NCBI GenBank assembly: GCA_043806215.1
Contig: JAZDHD010000402.1
Span: 10,140 to 74,139 of the forward strand
Length of the DNA: 64,000 nt
Direction: 5' to 3'
Origin: JAVHLK01 sp043806215
Lineage (GTDB): Bacteria > Desulfobacterota > Desulfomonilia > Desulfomonilales > Desulfomonilaceae
Shown: piece after piece, positions 8,761 through 16,980 of the stretch
Layout of the letters: each line of letters opens with the position of its first letter
Position numbering within the stretch: the stretch's first letter is position 1
Made by a program: the position numbers and the translations under genes
Notes under the pieces: generated by a model
Told to the model about the DNA's origin: nothing
The model's input: only the letters and a program-made list of their open reading frames with translations
Databases searched by the model: none

Positions 8761-8783
8761 CGGTTCGCTTCGCTCACCTCATC

Positions 8784-10121
8784 CTACAATTCTCGTCTTT
8801 CCCGCCCAATCTCCGAAGCCACGGTCCGTGCACGTGCCATGAACTCGGCCTCGTCCACCGTCGTTATCCGGCCGTGATCCACCACCAGCTTGCCGTTGAC
8901 GATCACGTCGCGCACATCCGATCCCCGTGCCGCATAGACCAGATGCGATTCCGGGACATACATGGGCGTAAGGTGGGGCCGGTCGAGGTCGATCACGATC
9001 ACGTCCGCGAGTTTGCCCTGCTCCAGAGATCCGATACTGTCCTCCATTCCCAGAACCCGGGCTCCGTCAATGCAGGCCATTCGAAGCACGGTCCGTGCAT
9101 CCAGGGCCTCCGGGTCGCCGGTTATGAGCTTTGCCATGAGCGAGGCACTGCGCATCTCCTCGAAGAGGTCCAGATTATTGTTGCTTGCCGGGCTGTCCGT
9201 ACCGATCCCCAGCGGAATTCCCCTCCCGAGGAGGTCCTGTGCATCACAGGCCCCCGAGGCAAGCTTCATGTTGCTTTCCGGGCAGTGGACCACTCCGGCT
9301 CCCGACTCCGCCAGCACTTCCTTTTCTCTTTCCGAAAGATGAACAGCGTGGACCGCAACAAAGCTCTTCTTCAGAATGTCGAGAGCGTGCAGGTGCTCCA
9401 CCGGACCAAGGCCGTACCTGCCCGTGACCTCGGAGACCTCCGGCGAGGTCTCCGAGACATGACAAAAGAGTAAGGTGCCGTGTTCCTCGGCCAAGCCGGC
9501 TGCGTCACAAAGGGTCTCGGGGCCGCAGAGGTAAGCCGAATGGCAGAACAACGCCGGTGTGATCAGAGAGTCCCGGGGACAGGATGCTAGAAACTCTTTC
9601 ACCCGTTGCTTCCAGGCCCCCGGGGTCGGCGCATCCGGAGCCGGCACATCGAGGATACCCTGAGCGATAACCGCCCTGATCCCGATATCCATAGCTGCCC
9701 GTGCGGCGTGTTCCATGTGGAAATATCCGTCCGCGAACGTGGTGACGCCGTTGAGAACCATCTCCATTGCGGAAATCATGGTCCCCAGATACACGAAGTC
9801 CGGTCCCACATGTTTGCTCTCCGAGGGGAAAATGAACTCGTTGAGCCACCGGTGAAGAGGAAGATCGTCGGCAAGGCCTCTGAGCAGACTCATCGCGGCA
9901 TGGCTGTGCCCGTTGATCAACCCGGGCATGATCAGACAGTTGGAACAGTCTATGATCCGGCCGCCGTGCGCTGCGTCCGCGTCCTGCGGCACGTTCACCT
10001 CGAGCAGGCGGTCGCCGGAAATCACCGTCATTCCATGGGGGACGGTTCCGGTTCTTCCGGGCTCGGTGAGAATCATGCCTCCCACCAGAACCGTGTCCAC
10101 CGAAGTGGGGCTTTCCGTCAT
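8784..10121 (-). CDS. mtaD: 5-methylthioadenosine/S-adenosylhomocysteine deaminase
   Basis: Amidohydrolase of the MtaD/SsnA/TrzN branch, 445 residues. Metal and catalytic motifs are in order: GLINGHSHA (first His pair), FCHVSE, AVHAVHLSE and GTDSPASNNN, with VHCPESNMKLASG between the last two. These fit deamination of MTA or SAH to the inosyl form, a salvage step after SAM-dependent reactions. Substrate choice within the family cannot be read from sequence alone, so guanine-like or s-triazine-like substrates remain possible but less likely. The ATG is preceded by AAGGAA. Flanked on both sides by repeat-rich spacers. Confidence 0.85.
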   Translation of the reverse strand: MTESPTSVDTVLVGGMILTEPGRTGTVPHGMTVISGDRLLEVNVPQDADAAHGGRIIDCSNCLIMPGLINGHSHAAMSLLRGLADDLPLHRWLNEFIFPSESKHVGPDFVYLGTMISAMEMVLNGVTTFADGYFHMEHAARAAMDIGIRAVIAQGILDVPAPDAPTPGAWKQRVKEFLASCPRDSLITPALFCHSAYLCGPETLCDAAGLAEEHGTLLFCHVSETSPEVSEVTGRYGLGPVEHLHALDILKKSFVAVHAVHLSEREKEVLAESGAGVVHCPESNMKLASGACDAQDLLGRGIPLGIGTDSPASNNNLDLFEEMRSASLMAKLITGDPEALDARTVLRMACIDGARVLGMEDSIGSLEQGKLADVIVIDLDRPHLTPMYVPESHLVYAARGSDVRDVIVNGKLVVDHGRITTVDEAEFMARARTVASEIGRERREL

Positions 10122-10129
10122 CTATTGTG

Positions 10130-10675
10130 TTCCTTAATGCTTCGTTTCCTGATTACGGTCGCACATTTTCGTCTCGCAGCCGTCTCGGGTGCCGGCAAAA
10201 ACAAGATCCGGGCACGGAGGCCCGGGCTACGAAGAACAGAGACCAAGCCGGTCGTACACCGTGGGACGGGCGTCCCTGCCCGTCATCTTCCCGGCGTAGG
10301 CCTATAGGCGTTAACTTAAGCCTGTTGGTCGGCGTGGACTTGGGTTCATTCATAACGTCCCGAAGGGACCCGTCCCGCGTCTCGCGGGATTAGCCGGGCC
10401 TTTCAAGCCCAGGAAGAACTTCCGGGGGATGAATCCCCCGGCTAAATTCCTAAGTGCCTTCGGCACATTAAGATTGCTGCATCTCAACACCGAGAACGGT
10501 GTGCATGCCTCGATTCGTGTGCCGGTTGAAGCACGGGTTGCCGGCCGGAATCCTTAAGTTAACGTCTATGGGCGCAGGCCGGGGTCCGGAAAAAACAGAC
10601 TGGTTCCCGGCCTACGCCGGGAAGACGGTTCAGCTTGTGCGACCGTATTTACGCCTGGGAGCCCCAAGCCGGCGC
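10130..10675. repeat. MITE-like mosaic element, interrupted by a second element
   Basis: Left end near 10130 (cttaatgcttcg, attacggtcgcacatt) and right end near 10637 (gtgcgaccgtatttacgcc, then gggagccccaag) are imperfect inverted copies of the terminal motif. The interior words include gcacggaggcccgggctacg and gggacgggcgtccctgccc. The element is split at about 10300 by a second inverted-repeat element. No gene is supported in this interval. Confidence 0.6.
10301..10577. repeat. Nested inverted-repeat element
   Basis: Bounded by cctataggcgttaacttaag on the left (10301-10320) and its near-perfect inverse cttaagttaacgtctatggg on the right (10553-10572). The interior has gtcccgaagggac, ccgggggatgaatcccccgg and aaattcctaagtgcc, words that recur, partly in the opposite orientation, at 30249-30330. 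The host palindrome ccggcgtaggccgggg is interrupted here, with gtaggc on one side and gcaggc on the other, which may be a short target duplication. It holds no open frame of note. Confidence 0.6.
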
Positions 10676-10710
10676 CCATACGAGTCTTGAAGATCTCCCT
10701 CCCCGGAAAT

Positions 10711-12210
10711 CTACTTCTCAAGTACTCCGTATAACCGGCACATCACCTCGTCTCTGGAAACGGCATCCCCGGCTCGGAACCGGCACCCTCCCCCGCACGA
10801 TTCCGCGTGGTCACAGTCACGGCACAGGGTGGAATCAATGGGGATGTGTTCCGCTTTGGCCCAAGCTTTCGCCAGTCCCTCTAGTACTGAACCATAGCGC
10901 ATATCCGGATAGAGACCGCATCGGCACACGTCGCCCGAAGGGAGCACCGCTGCCAAATGCCGTCCGCAGGTCCATCCGGGGGAGGTGCCGTGGTACGAAC
11001 CTCCAAAACCGTAGGCCATGGCTACGGCCGCGTCGTCGAGCCCTACGGCGAGATCGGGATGCGAAACCCGCCTGCCGGCAACGCAGGGATAGTCGATGCT
11101 CCATTCCCGCACACCCAGTTCGGTCATCAGATCCTTCATCCGCCCGAATTCGCCGAGGTTACCCCGATGCACCATGGTTGCCGCGGACAGATCCAAGCCC
11201 GCATTCTTCACTGCGTGCAAGGCCCTCAGCGCCTTCTTGAACGCTCCTTTGCCCCGAATCATGTCATGGCCTTCTTCCATACCGTCAAGGCTGATCTGCA
11301 CCTCATGAAAGTGCAGTTTGGAGACGGCTCTATCGTCAAGGGTCAGTCCGTTGCTCAGGAGCACGGCACGAACGGGATAATCCGGCAGCAGGTTGTTGAG
11401 GACATCGAAGTGCGGGTACAATGTGGGCTCGCCGCCCGAAACAAGGACCCTCAGACCCTGCATTTCGCTGAACTGCTCCAGCAGAGGCTCGATAAGATCA
11501 GGGGGGAAATCCGTGTTGCTTGATTCCCCGAGATAGCAGTGAGCGCACGACAGATTGCACCTATACGTGACCAACCATTCCAGGTAACGCAATGACGGTA
11601 TCGGCGAGCGCCCCCGGTACAACTTCCCGGGCCTCGCTTCGGGGAGAAACTCCAGGAGATCCTCATCCATGCAGACACACAGAAACGCCGGATCGGGGTT
11701 CAGTTGTCTCACCGTGTGTTCGCCGTTGCACCGGTTGAGCATCTCAAAGGCTTCTGCGTTGACCTCGTACAGTTCATCGTGCTTCACGTGATACAGATAG
11801 TGCTCTTCAAGGTTCTTGATTGCAGTCCGGGGGGTCAGGCCGAGCCGACTGTCGAGATTGCGCCCGATAAGGTCGATTTCTCGAACCGCTTCCTCCGAGA
11901 GAGTGCCTTCCCTGAGAAGGCCGGAGATCAGAACGAGTCCTCCGCACGGCCGACAATTCTCCGGTGGATGCAATGACGTGAAGTCACAATCGTTTACGAG
12001 AAAAGGGCATGCCGAGCACACATGGTCTCTCAGGAAAGATCTCTTGAAATCCGGATCGAAGGGGGTGTCCGAGGAAAGCACGGGGCGGGATGACGTCATC
12101 GAAGAGAAGACCGAGGTTAGCTCATAACCTCGGCACCGCTCCTCTTCGGATGAGTTTTGTTTGTAGTAATTGCAGTGGGGACGGCAAACCCAATCTTCCT
12201 GGTCGGACAA
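10711..12210 (-). CDS. Radical SAM/SPASM enzyme with PqqD-like and Cys-rich N-terminal regions
   Basis: Candidate peptide-modifying radical SAM enzyme of 499 residues. From the TTG start: residues 8-92 are Cys-rich (CRPHC, CSACPF, CDF, CRPCGG); about 135-190 resemble the PqqD-type peptide-binding fold (LYHVKHDELYEVNAEAFEML); C218, C222 and C225 form CNLSCAHC, the site of the radical SAM cluster; SGGEPTLYPHF follows; the last 90 residues are a SPASM region (CGRHLAAVLPSGDVCRCG, CRDCDHAESCGGGC) for auxiliary clusters. TTG 12210 is preferred because AGAGGTG lies eight bases before it; the in-frame ATG 12228 has no ribosome site. A 20-residue Cys-rich peptide gene lies 54 bases upstream, so a RiPP-type modification is likely. 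No transporter or protease is adjacent. Confidence 0.85.
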   Translation of the reverse strand: MSDQEDWVCRPHCNYYKQNSSEEERCRGYELTSVFSSMTSSRPVLSSDTPFDPDFKRSFLRDHVCSACPFLVNDCDFTSLHPPENCRPCGGLVLISGLLREGTLSEEAVREIDLIGRNLDSRLGLTPRTAIKNLEEHYLYHVKHDELYEVNAEAFEMLNRCNGEHTVRQLNPDPAFLCVCMDEDLLEFLPEARPGKLYRGRSPIPSLRYLEWLVTYRCNLSCAHCYLGESSNTDFPPDLIEPLLEQFSEMQGLRVLVSGGEPTLYPHFDVLNNLLPDYPVRAVLLSNGLTLDDRAVSKLHFHEVQISLDGMEEGHDMIRGKGAFKKALRALHAVKNAGLDLSAATMVHRGNLGEFGRMKDLMTELGVREWSIDYPCVAGRRVSHPDLAVGLDDAAVAMAYGFGGSYHGTSPGWTCGRHLAAVLPSGDVCRCGLYPDMRYGSVLEGLAKAWAKAEHIPIDSTLCRDCDHAESCGGGCRFRAGDAVSRDEVMCRLYGVLEK

Positions 12211-12264
12211 CTCAGATTCACCTCTCATTGGGAAGTTTGGGATTGCCGGGCAACATTTCCGTTG

Positions 12265-12327
12265 TCAGCAGGAGCTCTTGCACTTGCACATGCCTTTGGT
12301 CGACTTGGTCACTTTCTTGATTGTCAT
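12265..12327 (-). CDS. 20-residue Cys-rich peptide, candidate radical SAM substrate
   Basis: A tiny frame that begins MTIKKVTKSTKGM and ends CKCKSSC before a TGA. GGGAGG stands five bases before the ATG, a better ribosome site than many larger genes here have. The lysine-rich half could serve as leader and the three cysteines as targets for thioether or similar chemistry by the radical SAM enzyme encoded just downstream, whose PqqD-like region would bind it. The TGA is in frame with the enzyme and no stop follows for 13 codons, so UGA decoding as selenocysteine cannot be ruled out by sequence alone. I do not recognise the peptide family. Confidence 0.6.
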   Translation of the reverse strand: MTIKKVTKSTKGMCKCKSSC

Positions 12328-12562
12328 GAATGCCTCCCGTATGATTAAATCCGCTGAGTTCATGGTGGAGCACGGCACGGCCCGAGTCAAGGCGAACTTC
12401 GCCGGAAACAACAAAAAAGTTTAAGAGTAGCAGTCGGTTACGCTACATGTTACTCGGCGGATATGACAACCGTATACATGCCACACTGTGCTACGGACGT
12501 TACTTAGATACTATGCTCCATCCGCGCTGCGCGCATGCCGGGGAACCGGGGCGGAGGTTGGG

Positions 12563-12898
12563 ATGAAATCGTTCGATGTAAGAGCACTCGCCGCGGATGA
12601 AGGCGGCGAGTACGTTTTGGGAATGAAGGACCTCGACACTCATGCATGTTACCTTATCTACGGCACGCTGCGGCCGGGCGAAGGAGGCAGACGGGTCGAG
12701 CCGGGCCACGGGCACGAGGAGATACTCTGTGTCGTTTCCGGAACGCTGCTGATTCATGCACCGGGAGAGGACTTCACGCTGGAGACCGGCCATGCGGTAC
12801 ATGTCCGGGAAGACGGGTCCTTCGAGATTTCCAATCCCGGGCGGGAGGAAGCCGTCTACGTAATGGCCGGCGGGCACCCTCGGCCTCATCACCACTGA
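12563..12898 (+). CDS. Small cupin-domain protein
   Basis: A 111-residue single-domain cupin. The start ATG 12563 has GGAGG six bases upstream; the longer frame from 12491 has no site. The cupin motifs are EPGHGHEEILCVVSGTL (motif 1, with metal-binding His and Glu) and a second strand pair DFTLETGHAVHVREDG. The C-terminus ends PRPHHH, which could add a metal ligand. It diverges from the Cys-rich peptide gene and converges on the activase gene, so its partner is not obvious. Small cupins of this size act as metal-dependent enzymes or sensors; the substrate is unknown. Confidence 0.75.
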   Translation: MKSFDVRALAADEGGEYVLGMKDLDTHACYLIYGTLRPGEGGRRVEPGHGHEEILCVVSGTLLIHAPGEDFTLETGHAVHVREDGSFEISNPGREEAVYVMAGGHPRPHHH

Positions 12899-12925
12899 TT
12901 CGGGCGACGGACCGGCCGTCCTGCG

Positions 12926-13720
12926 TCAGCTTTTCTCGAATGCGATGACGGCCGCACCCAATGCTCCGACAATCTGAGGATCGACGATGTCGGGGAATCC
13001 GACGAACCTGCACTCGAGGATCTCTTCGAGTGTTTCCACGACCCCTCTATTCTTCGCCACTCCTCCGGTGATGACGATTTCCTTCTCCATGCCCACCCTC
13101 TTTGCCAAGGTGCGTATCCTGTTGGCAACGGACTTGTGAAGCCCCTTGATTATGGAAGGGAGCGGAACTTCCTCGTTGATGAGATTGATGACTTCGGATT
13201 CCGCAAAGACGCTGCACATGCTGCTGATCATGGCCGGATCGCCTTCGCCGAAGTGCAGCCGTACCATGTCCTTGATCTCTAGATCCATGGACCTGGCCAT
13301 AAAATCCAAGAATCTTCCGGTACCGGCGGCACACTTGTCATTCATGACAAAATCCGCCACCAGCCCTTCATTGTCGATTCTGATGGCCTTGGTGTCCTGT
13401 CCCCCTATGTCGACCACGGTCCTCACTTCCGGGAGCAAATGATGAGCACCCCGTGCATGACAGGAGATTTCCGAGACGTTTTCATCCGCGAACTCGACTC
13501 TGGCCCGGCCGTATCCGGTACCTATGACATACGCAACCTGCTCTCGGGTAATACCCGCGGATGAAAGAGCCCGTTCGAAGACGAGCCGGGCGGTCTTGCT
13601 CGGACTGACCGAGCTCGGTCCTATGGAATACGAGGCAATCTCTCCCCCCGAGAGTATGACGGCCTTGCTCGTGGATGATCCGATATCGATGCCTGCCGTT
13701 ATTGTGTCTCCGTTGGCCAA
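12926..13720 (-). CDS. BadF/BcrA/HgdC-type ATPase activator (2-hydroxyacyl-CoA dehydratase activase)
   Basis: A 264-residue member of the family of iron-sulfur ATPases that inject one low-potential electron into HgdAB- or BcrBC-type partners at the cost of ATP. Visible: IDIGSSTSKAVIL phosphate loop, VVDIGGQDTKAI, C130 in NDKCAAGTGRF and C169 in SSMCSVFAESEV, the two Cys positions that in HgdC hold a 4Fe-4S cluster between two subunits. The start is TTG 13720 behind GGGAGGG; the frame upstream overlaps the BcrB-like gene and is not this protein. It is the last gene of the operon and the only activase in it, as in 2-hydroxyacyl-CoA dehydratases; class I benzoyl-CoA reductase has two different ones. 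Confidence 0.9.
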   Translation of the reverse strand: MANGDTITAGIDIGSSTSKAVILSGGEIASYSIGPSSVSPSKTARLVFERALSSAGITREQVAYVIGTGYGRARVEFADENVSEISCHARGAHHLLPEVRTVVDIGGQDTKAIRIDNEGLVADFVMNDKCAAGTGRFLDFMARSMDLEIKDMVRLHFGEGDPAMISSMCSVFAESEVINLINEEVPLPSIIKGLHKSVANRIRTLAKRVGMEKEIVITGGVAKNRGVVETLEEILECRFVGFPDIVDPQIVGALGAAVIAFEKS

Positions 13721-13736
13721 TTGTAACCCTCCCACG

Positions 13737-15050
13737 CTATTTGTGTTTGCGGGGCAGGACAATGTCTTCGGCAAAGCGCCTGAATTCCTGCTTAAGCGTT
13801 TCGACGGACGTGACCCGGGGATCGAACAAGTCGAACTCGAAGATAAGCACCGGAATGTCGGCTTCTCTGAGCGCCTCCTTGAGCAGCCCGGCGATGCCCC
13901 ACGCATGTTTGCACGATATGTGGCCTGCAATGAGAGCACAATCGGCCTTATACTCTCGTGCCGCACGGACCAGATCGTCGATGAAGTAATCCGGCAACCC
14001 CGTGAAGTGGCGTCCCATGGGCATGAAGATCTGCTTCCTGGCCAAATCGTGCAGGATGGTCTCGGGAGTGGAAGTGTCCACGTACATTTCAGGGACCACG
14101 TAACTGAACATGTCCACGGGAACGACCATGCCCAGATCGTTTTCCATCCAGTCGTACAAGCCGATATTGAACCACGTGGGCGAACCGAACCATATGGCCC
14201 TGACTCTCTCTCCTCCCGGCGCTGCGGACTTACCCGCCAAAACCCGTTCCTTGGCATCCGCTGCATACTCGGAAGCCACCCAGGTCGCTCCCTTGGTCCC
14301 GGAACCGTCCTGGAGCAGGATATACATGGTCGAGAGCATTTTGCTCATCTGAGGACACGGGACCGTTTTGCGAAGGTCAAGCCATTCCAATGCCTGCTCG
14401 ATCATCCGGTTGCTTTCCTCGCAGATCTCCTTCAGCCTGTCCCAGTTCAGTCTCTTTCCCGTCTTCTCTTCGAGGAATGTGATCTGATCCTTCAGTTGTC
14501 GGGCAACGTGCATGATCTCCCGCTCGCCGTGAAGGTGCGGGATATCGATCAGAAAGACGTCCTCGCCGGTCTGCTCTTTGATGGTCTCGGCAAGTACCGT
14601 TTGGCTGTCGCACGGAGCGGTTACGAAAACCGAACAGGTAATTTCGGGAAGGAACTTCTTGGCCAGGTTCCCGAGTGTGGCCCTGTCCGCGGAACACACG
14701 TCGCTGCTCATTCCTTGGGACTCGGCGATTTCCATGGCTTCTATGTTGTACTGGTAATCGCCGACCAATGATTGGAGAGCGACAACCTTCTCCATGGCAA
14801 AGGGAAATACCTCATTCTCGTTGTCCCCCAGTGCGAGCAGGATCTCCGGTATTCCTCCAAGATTGTAGGAGACTACCGGCACTCCGCTGTCCAGCGCGGC
14901 CGCAATTCCCTCCGTGGCCATTTTGGCGGCCAGAAGAAACGCATTGAAGGCCCTTGAGTCCGGATCTCCCTGGTGGCGCTCCATCAGTCGGTTCACACCT
15001 TCATATATGGTTTCAAGCTCCTTGCCCCGGTCTTTTCCCAGCACCGTCAT
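13737..15050 (-). CDS. BcrB/HgdA-type benzoyl-CoA reductase/2-hydroxyacyl-CoA dehydratase subunit
   Basis: A 437-residue iron-sulfur subunit. Cluster-ligand-type cysteines sit at C119 (SSDVCSADRATLG), C147 (TAPCDSQT) and C380 (GHISCKHAWGI), in the spacing seen in this superfamily. The length resembles BcrB of ATP-dependent benzoyl-CoA reductase. It overlaps the BcrC-like gene by four bases (ATGA), which indicates tight coupling and a heterodimer. With the activase it should do ATP-driven low-potential electron chemistry on an acyl-CoA: either ring reduction or 2-hydroxyacyl-CoA dehydration. Sequence alone does not settle which, and the single activase favours a dehydratase-like complex. Confidence 0.85.
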   Translation of the reverse strand: MTVLGKDRGKELETIYEGVNRLMERHQGDPDSRAFNAFLLAAKMATEGIAAALDSGVPVVSYNLGGIPEILLALGDNENEVFPFAMEKVVALQSLVGDYQYNIEAMEIAESQGMSSDVCSADRATLGNLAKKFLPEITCSVFVTAPCDSQTVLAETIKEQTGEDVFLIDIPHLHGEREIMHVARQLKDQITFLEEKTGKRLNWDRLKEICEESNRMIEQALEWLDLRKTVPCPQMSKMLSTMYILLQDGSGTKGATWVASEYAADAKERVLAGKSAAPGGERVRAIWFGSPTWFNIGLYDWMENDLGMVVPVDMFSYVVPEMYVDTSTPETILHDLARKQIFMPMGRHFTGLPDYFIDDLVRAAREYKADCALIAGHISCKHAWGIAGLLKEALREADIPVLIFEFDLFDPRVTSVETLKQEFRRFAEDIVLPRKHK

Positions 15051-16201
15051 CGCACGGCCCCTTTCTTGGATTTGGACTCGATGTTTTCAATGAACGCCTG
15101 TACCCGTGTCTTCACCTGGCCGTATCCGCCCGCCAAGTACTCGCGGTCGAGCACCAGGGTGGGTAGGCCGTTTTCCCGGCCGCGACGGATGAAGTTGTAC
15201 AGATGGCCGGCATTGATGACGCACTGTTTCATGCGCTGCGCGATCAGGCCGTCCGCCTTGTAGGCCTGTTTGATCCGCTCGATGTTGGCGTAGCGGGGTG
15301 AAAAGCTGTTAAACATCCTGGCACACGGCACTCGATAGAAGTATCTCTCCGCGATCTTGTCGAGGGGATCTCCGTCTTCGGCCACGAGTTCTTCGTAGAA
15401 CCTGGCTCCGAAACACGTGTCCTCGTACACCACCAGTCCGCCCTGCTCTTCTATTGCTTTCAGGAACTCGGGTTCATCCAGTTCCCCGCCGGTAACGATA
15501 AAGCGTGCCCTGTAGTTTCGCGGTTCCTCACCGCCGGCTGTTGCATCGAGGAGTTCACCGGCCAATTCATCGAAGTCCTTCAGCGGCATCAGATGAGCTG
15601 CCACCGTTACGGTAAGGGCTTCGCTTCCGCTGAGCGGAGGGTTGGATCCCCTTCTCAGTTCGTTGAGTTCGATCAGCTTTGTACGGACGGCATTGTGCAG
15701 GCCGATTGCTTCGCGCAACTCGTCCGGTCCGATCTTCACCTGGAAATCCTTTTCCATGGCGGCGATCAGATTCTCCAGTTCCTCCTTGTACCAGGAGAAC
15801 AGTCTTTCCTCCGCGGCGCGAGGCACGGAAAGAAACGCATGAAACGGGATTTTGCTCTTCTGCTTCAGGACGTCGTGCGCCCTCCTCGCCTGATCGCAGC
15901 CATTCATACAGACTACCCCGGACAGGAAGTCGAATTGTCCCTCCAGCGCCAGATTGACGGTATGCCTTACAAACGTGCAGACATTGGAGCTCATATGCAC
16001 GTCGGCCAGGCCCGTGTCGTCGCTTCCCGCTCCCCTTATCCGGTACGGTACCATACCTGCGGCGGTCAATATTTCTCCCGGTATCAGGGTGCAGTAGTAG
16101 CCGCACACCTTCCCTCCTCCGGAAATCCATCCATCGAGATAGGTGTTGCGCGGTTTCTGCACAACCTGCTGAAATAGTCTCAATACTTCGGCCTTGTCCA
16201 T
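15047..16201 (-). CDS. BcrC/HgdB-type benzoyl-CoA reductase/2-hydroxyacyl-CoA dehydratase subunit
   Basis: A 384-residue iron-sulfur subunit, partner of the next gene. Near the N-terminus GYYCTLIPGEILTAAGMVPYRI is the family hallmark (C37), followed by C75 (SSNVCTFVRH), C98 and C102 (VVCMNGCDQARR) and, later, a Cys in EDTCFGARFYEE. C33 is an additional cysteine. The length equals that usual for BcrC. The ATG has GGGAGA upstream and lies only three bases past the stop of the CooC-like gene, so the genes form one transcript. The substrate would be an acyl-CoA; which one is not visible. Confidence 0.87.
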   Translation of the reverse strand: MDKAEVLRLFQQVVQKPRNTYLDGWISGGGKVCGYYCTLIPGEILTAAGMVPYRIRGAGSDDTGLADVHMSSNVCTFVRHTVNLALEGQFDFLSGVVCMNGCDQARRAHDVLKQKSKIPFHAFLSVPRAAEERLFSWYKEELENLIAAMEKDFQVKIGPDELREAIGLHNAVRTKLIELNELRRGSNPPLSGSEALTVTVAAHLMPLKDFDELAGELLDATAGGEEPRNYRARFIVTGGELDEPEFLKAIEEQGGLVVYEDTCFGARFYEELVAEDGDPLDKIAERYFYRVPCARMFNSFSPRYANIERIKQAYKADGLIAQRMKQCVINAGHLYNFIRRGRENGLPTLVLDREYLAGGYGQVKTRVQAFIENIESKSKKGAVR

Positions 16202-16204
16202 ATC

Positions 16205-16972
16205 TCAGTCTCCCTGAGCTTTGATAAGGATGTCGGTGATTTTTCTCACCGACTCCAGGATTGGCGAATCGGCTGGAAGGTCAAAAACTGATCGGCCAAG
16301 GGCATCGTTCCTCAGCAATCCCTCATCCTCGGGAATCACGCCCCACGTAAGATCGCGGAGATGTTGTGAGGAAAGGTCGGCATCCCCGCCCAGGTCTTGC
16401 CTGCGATTCAGAACGACTCCCAATCGGGCCTTCATGCCCAATTCACGCACCACCCGGACGATCAGGTCCATGGAGTGCCTGCTTCTCAGTGAGTTGTCCA
16501 CGAGCACGACAATGGTGTCCACAACCGACATGACTTCCCTGTTGATCTGTTCGATTCCGGCTTCCGCGTCCAGCAGCACCACGTCATAGTCCTGGGCGAT
16601 GTTCTTGACGGATTCCTTCAACAACGTGTTGAGGGGACAAAAACAGCCTCTGGAAAGAGGCCTCCCCATTGCCAGGAAACTGAGGTTCTCCGTTTCCGTA
16701 AGCGCCTCCAGCATCAGGTAATCCATAATCCCGGCGATTTGTTCAGGATTGCGGTCTCTACGGGCCCTTTGTATGAGATCATCCCTGACTTGCCCGAGTG
16801 TCTTGATATCGGCGGACAATCCCACGAAATAGGACAGTCCCAGCGCCGGGTCGGCATCCACTGCGAGAACCCTGAGACCCCGTTCCGCCAGCACCCTGAC
16901 GACGGCACCGCTGAAAACGGTCTTACCCACACCTCCTTTACCGCATACGGCAATAACGGTTTGGTTCCCCAT
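16205..16972 (-). CDS. CooC-type nickel-insertion ATPase
   Basis: A 255-residue MinD/ParA-fold ATPase. GKGGVGKT at residues 11-18 is the deviant P-loop; VDADPALGL follows; C110 and C112 form the CxC motif (GCFCP) that in CooC proteins binds nickel or zinc at the dimer interface. CooC proteins load nickel into CO dehydrogenase, and close relatives (AcsF) act on acetyl-CoA synthase. No CODH gene is in the window, but an ACS-like gene lies immediately upstream, eight bases away, so that protein is the likely client (inference). The start is taken at ATG 16972 because the longer frame overlaps the ACS-like gene. Confidence 0.85.
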   Translation of the reverse strand: MGNQTVIAVCGKGGVGKTVFSGAVVRVLAERGLRVLAVDADPALGLSYFVGLSADIKTLGQVRDDLIQRARRDRNPEQIAGIMDYLMLEALTETENLSFLAMGRPLSRGCFCPLNTLLKESVKNIAQDYDVVLLDAEAGIEQINREVMSVVDTIVVLVDNSLRSRHSMDLIVRVVRELGMKARLGVVLNRRQDLGGDADLSSQHLRDLTWGVIPEDEGLLRNDALGRSVFDLPADSPILESVRKITDILIKAQGD

Positions 16973-16980
16973 GGTTTTCC

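Noticed and set aside
13721..14266. N-terminal extension of the activase frame (182 further codons)
   Set aside because: It runs out of frame through the BcrB-like gene and its residues resemble no family; the TTG at 13720 has a clear ribosome site and begins the ATPase domain.
12926..16201. Complete class I benzoyl-CoA reductase (BcrABCD)
   Set aside because: Only one activase-type ATPase subunit is encoded, whereas BcrA and BcrD are two different ones; a dehydratase-like or novel complex cannot be excluded, so no bcr symbols were given.
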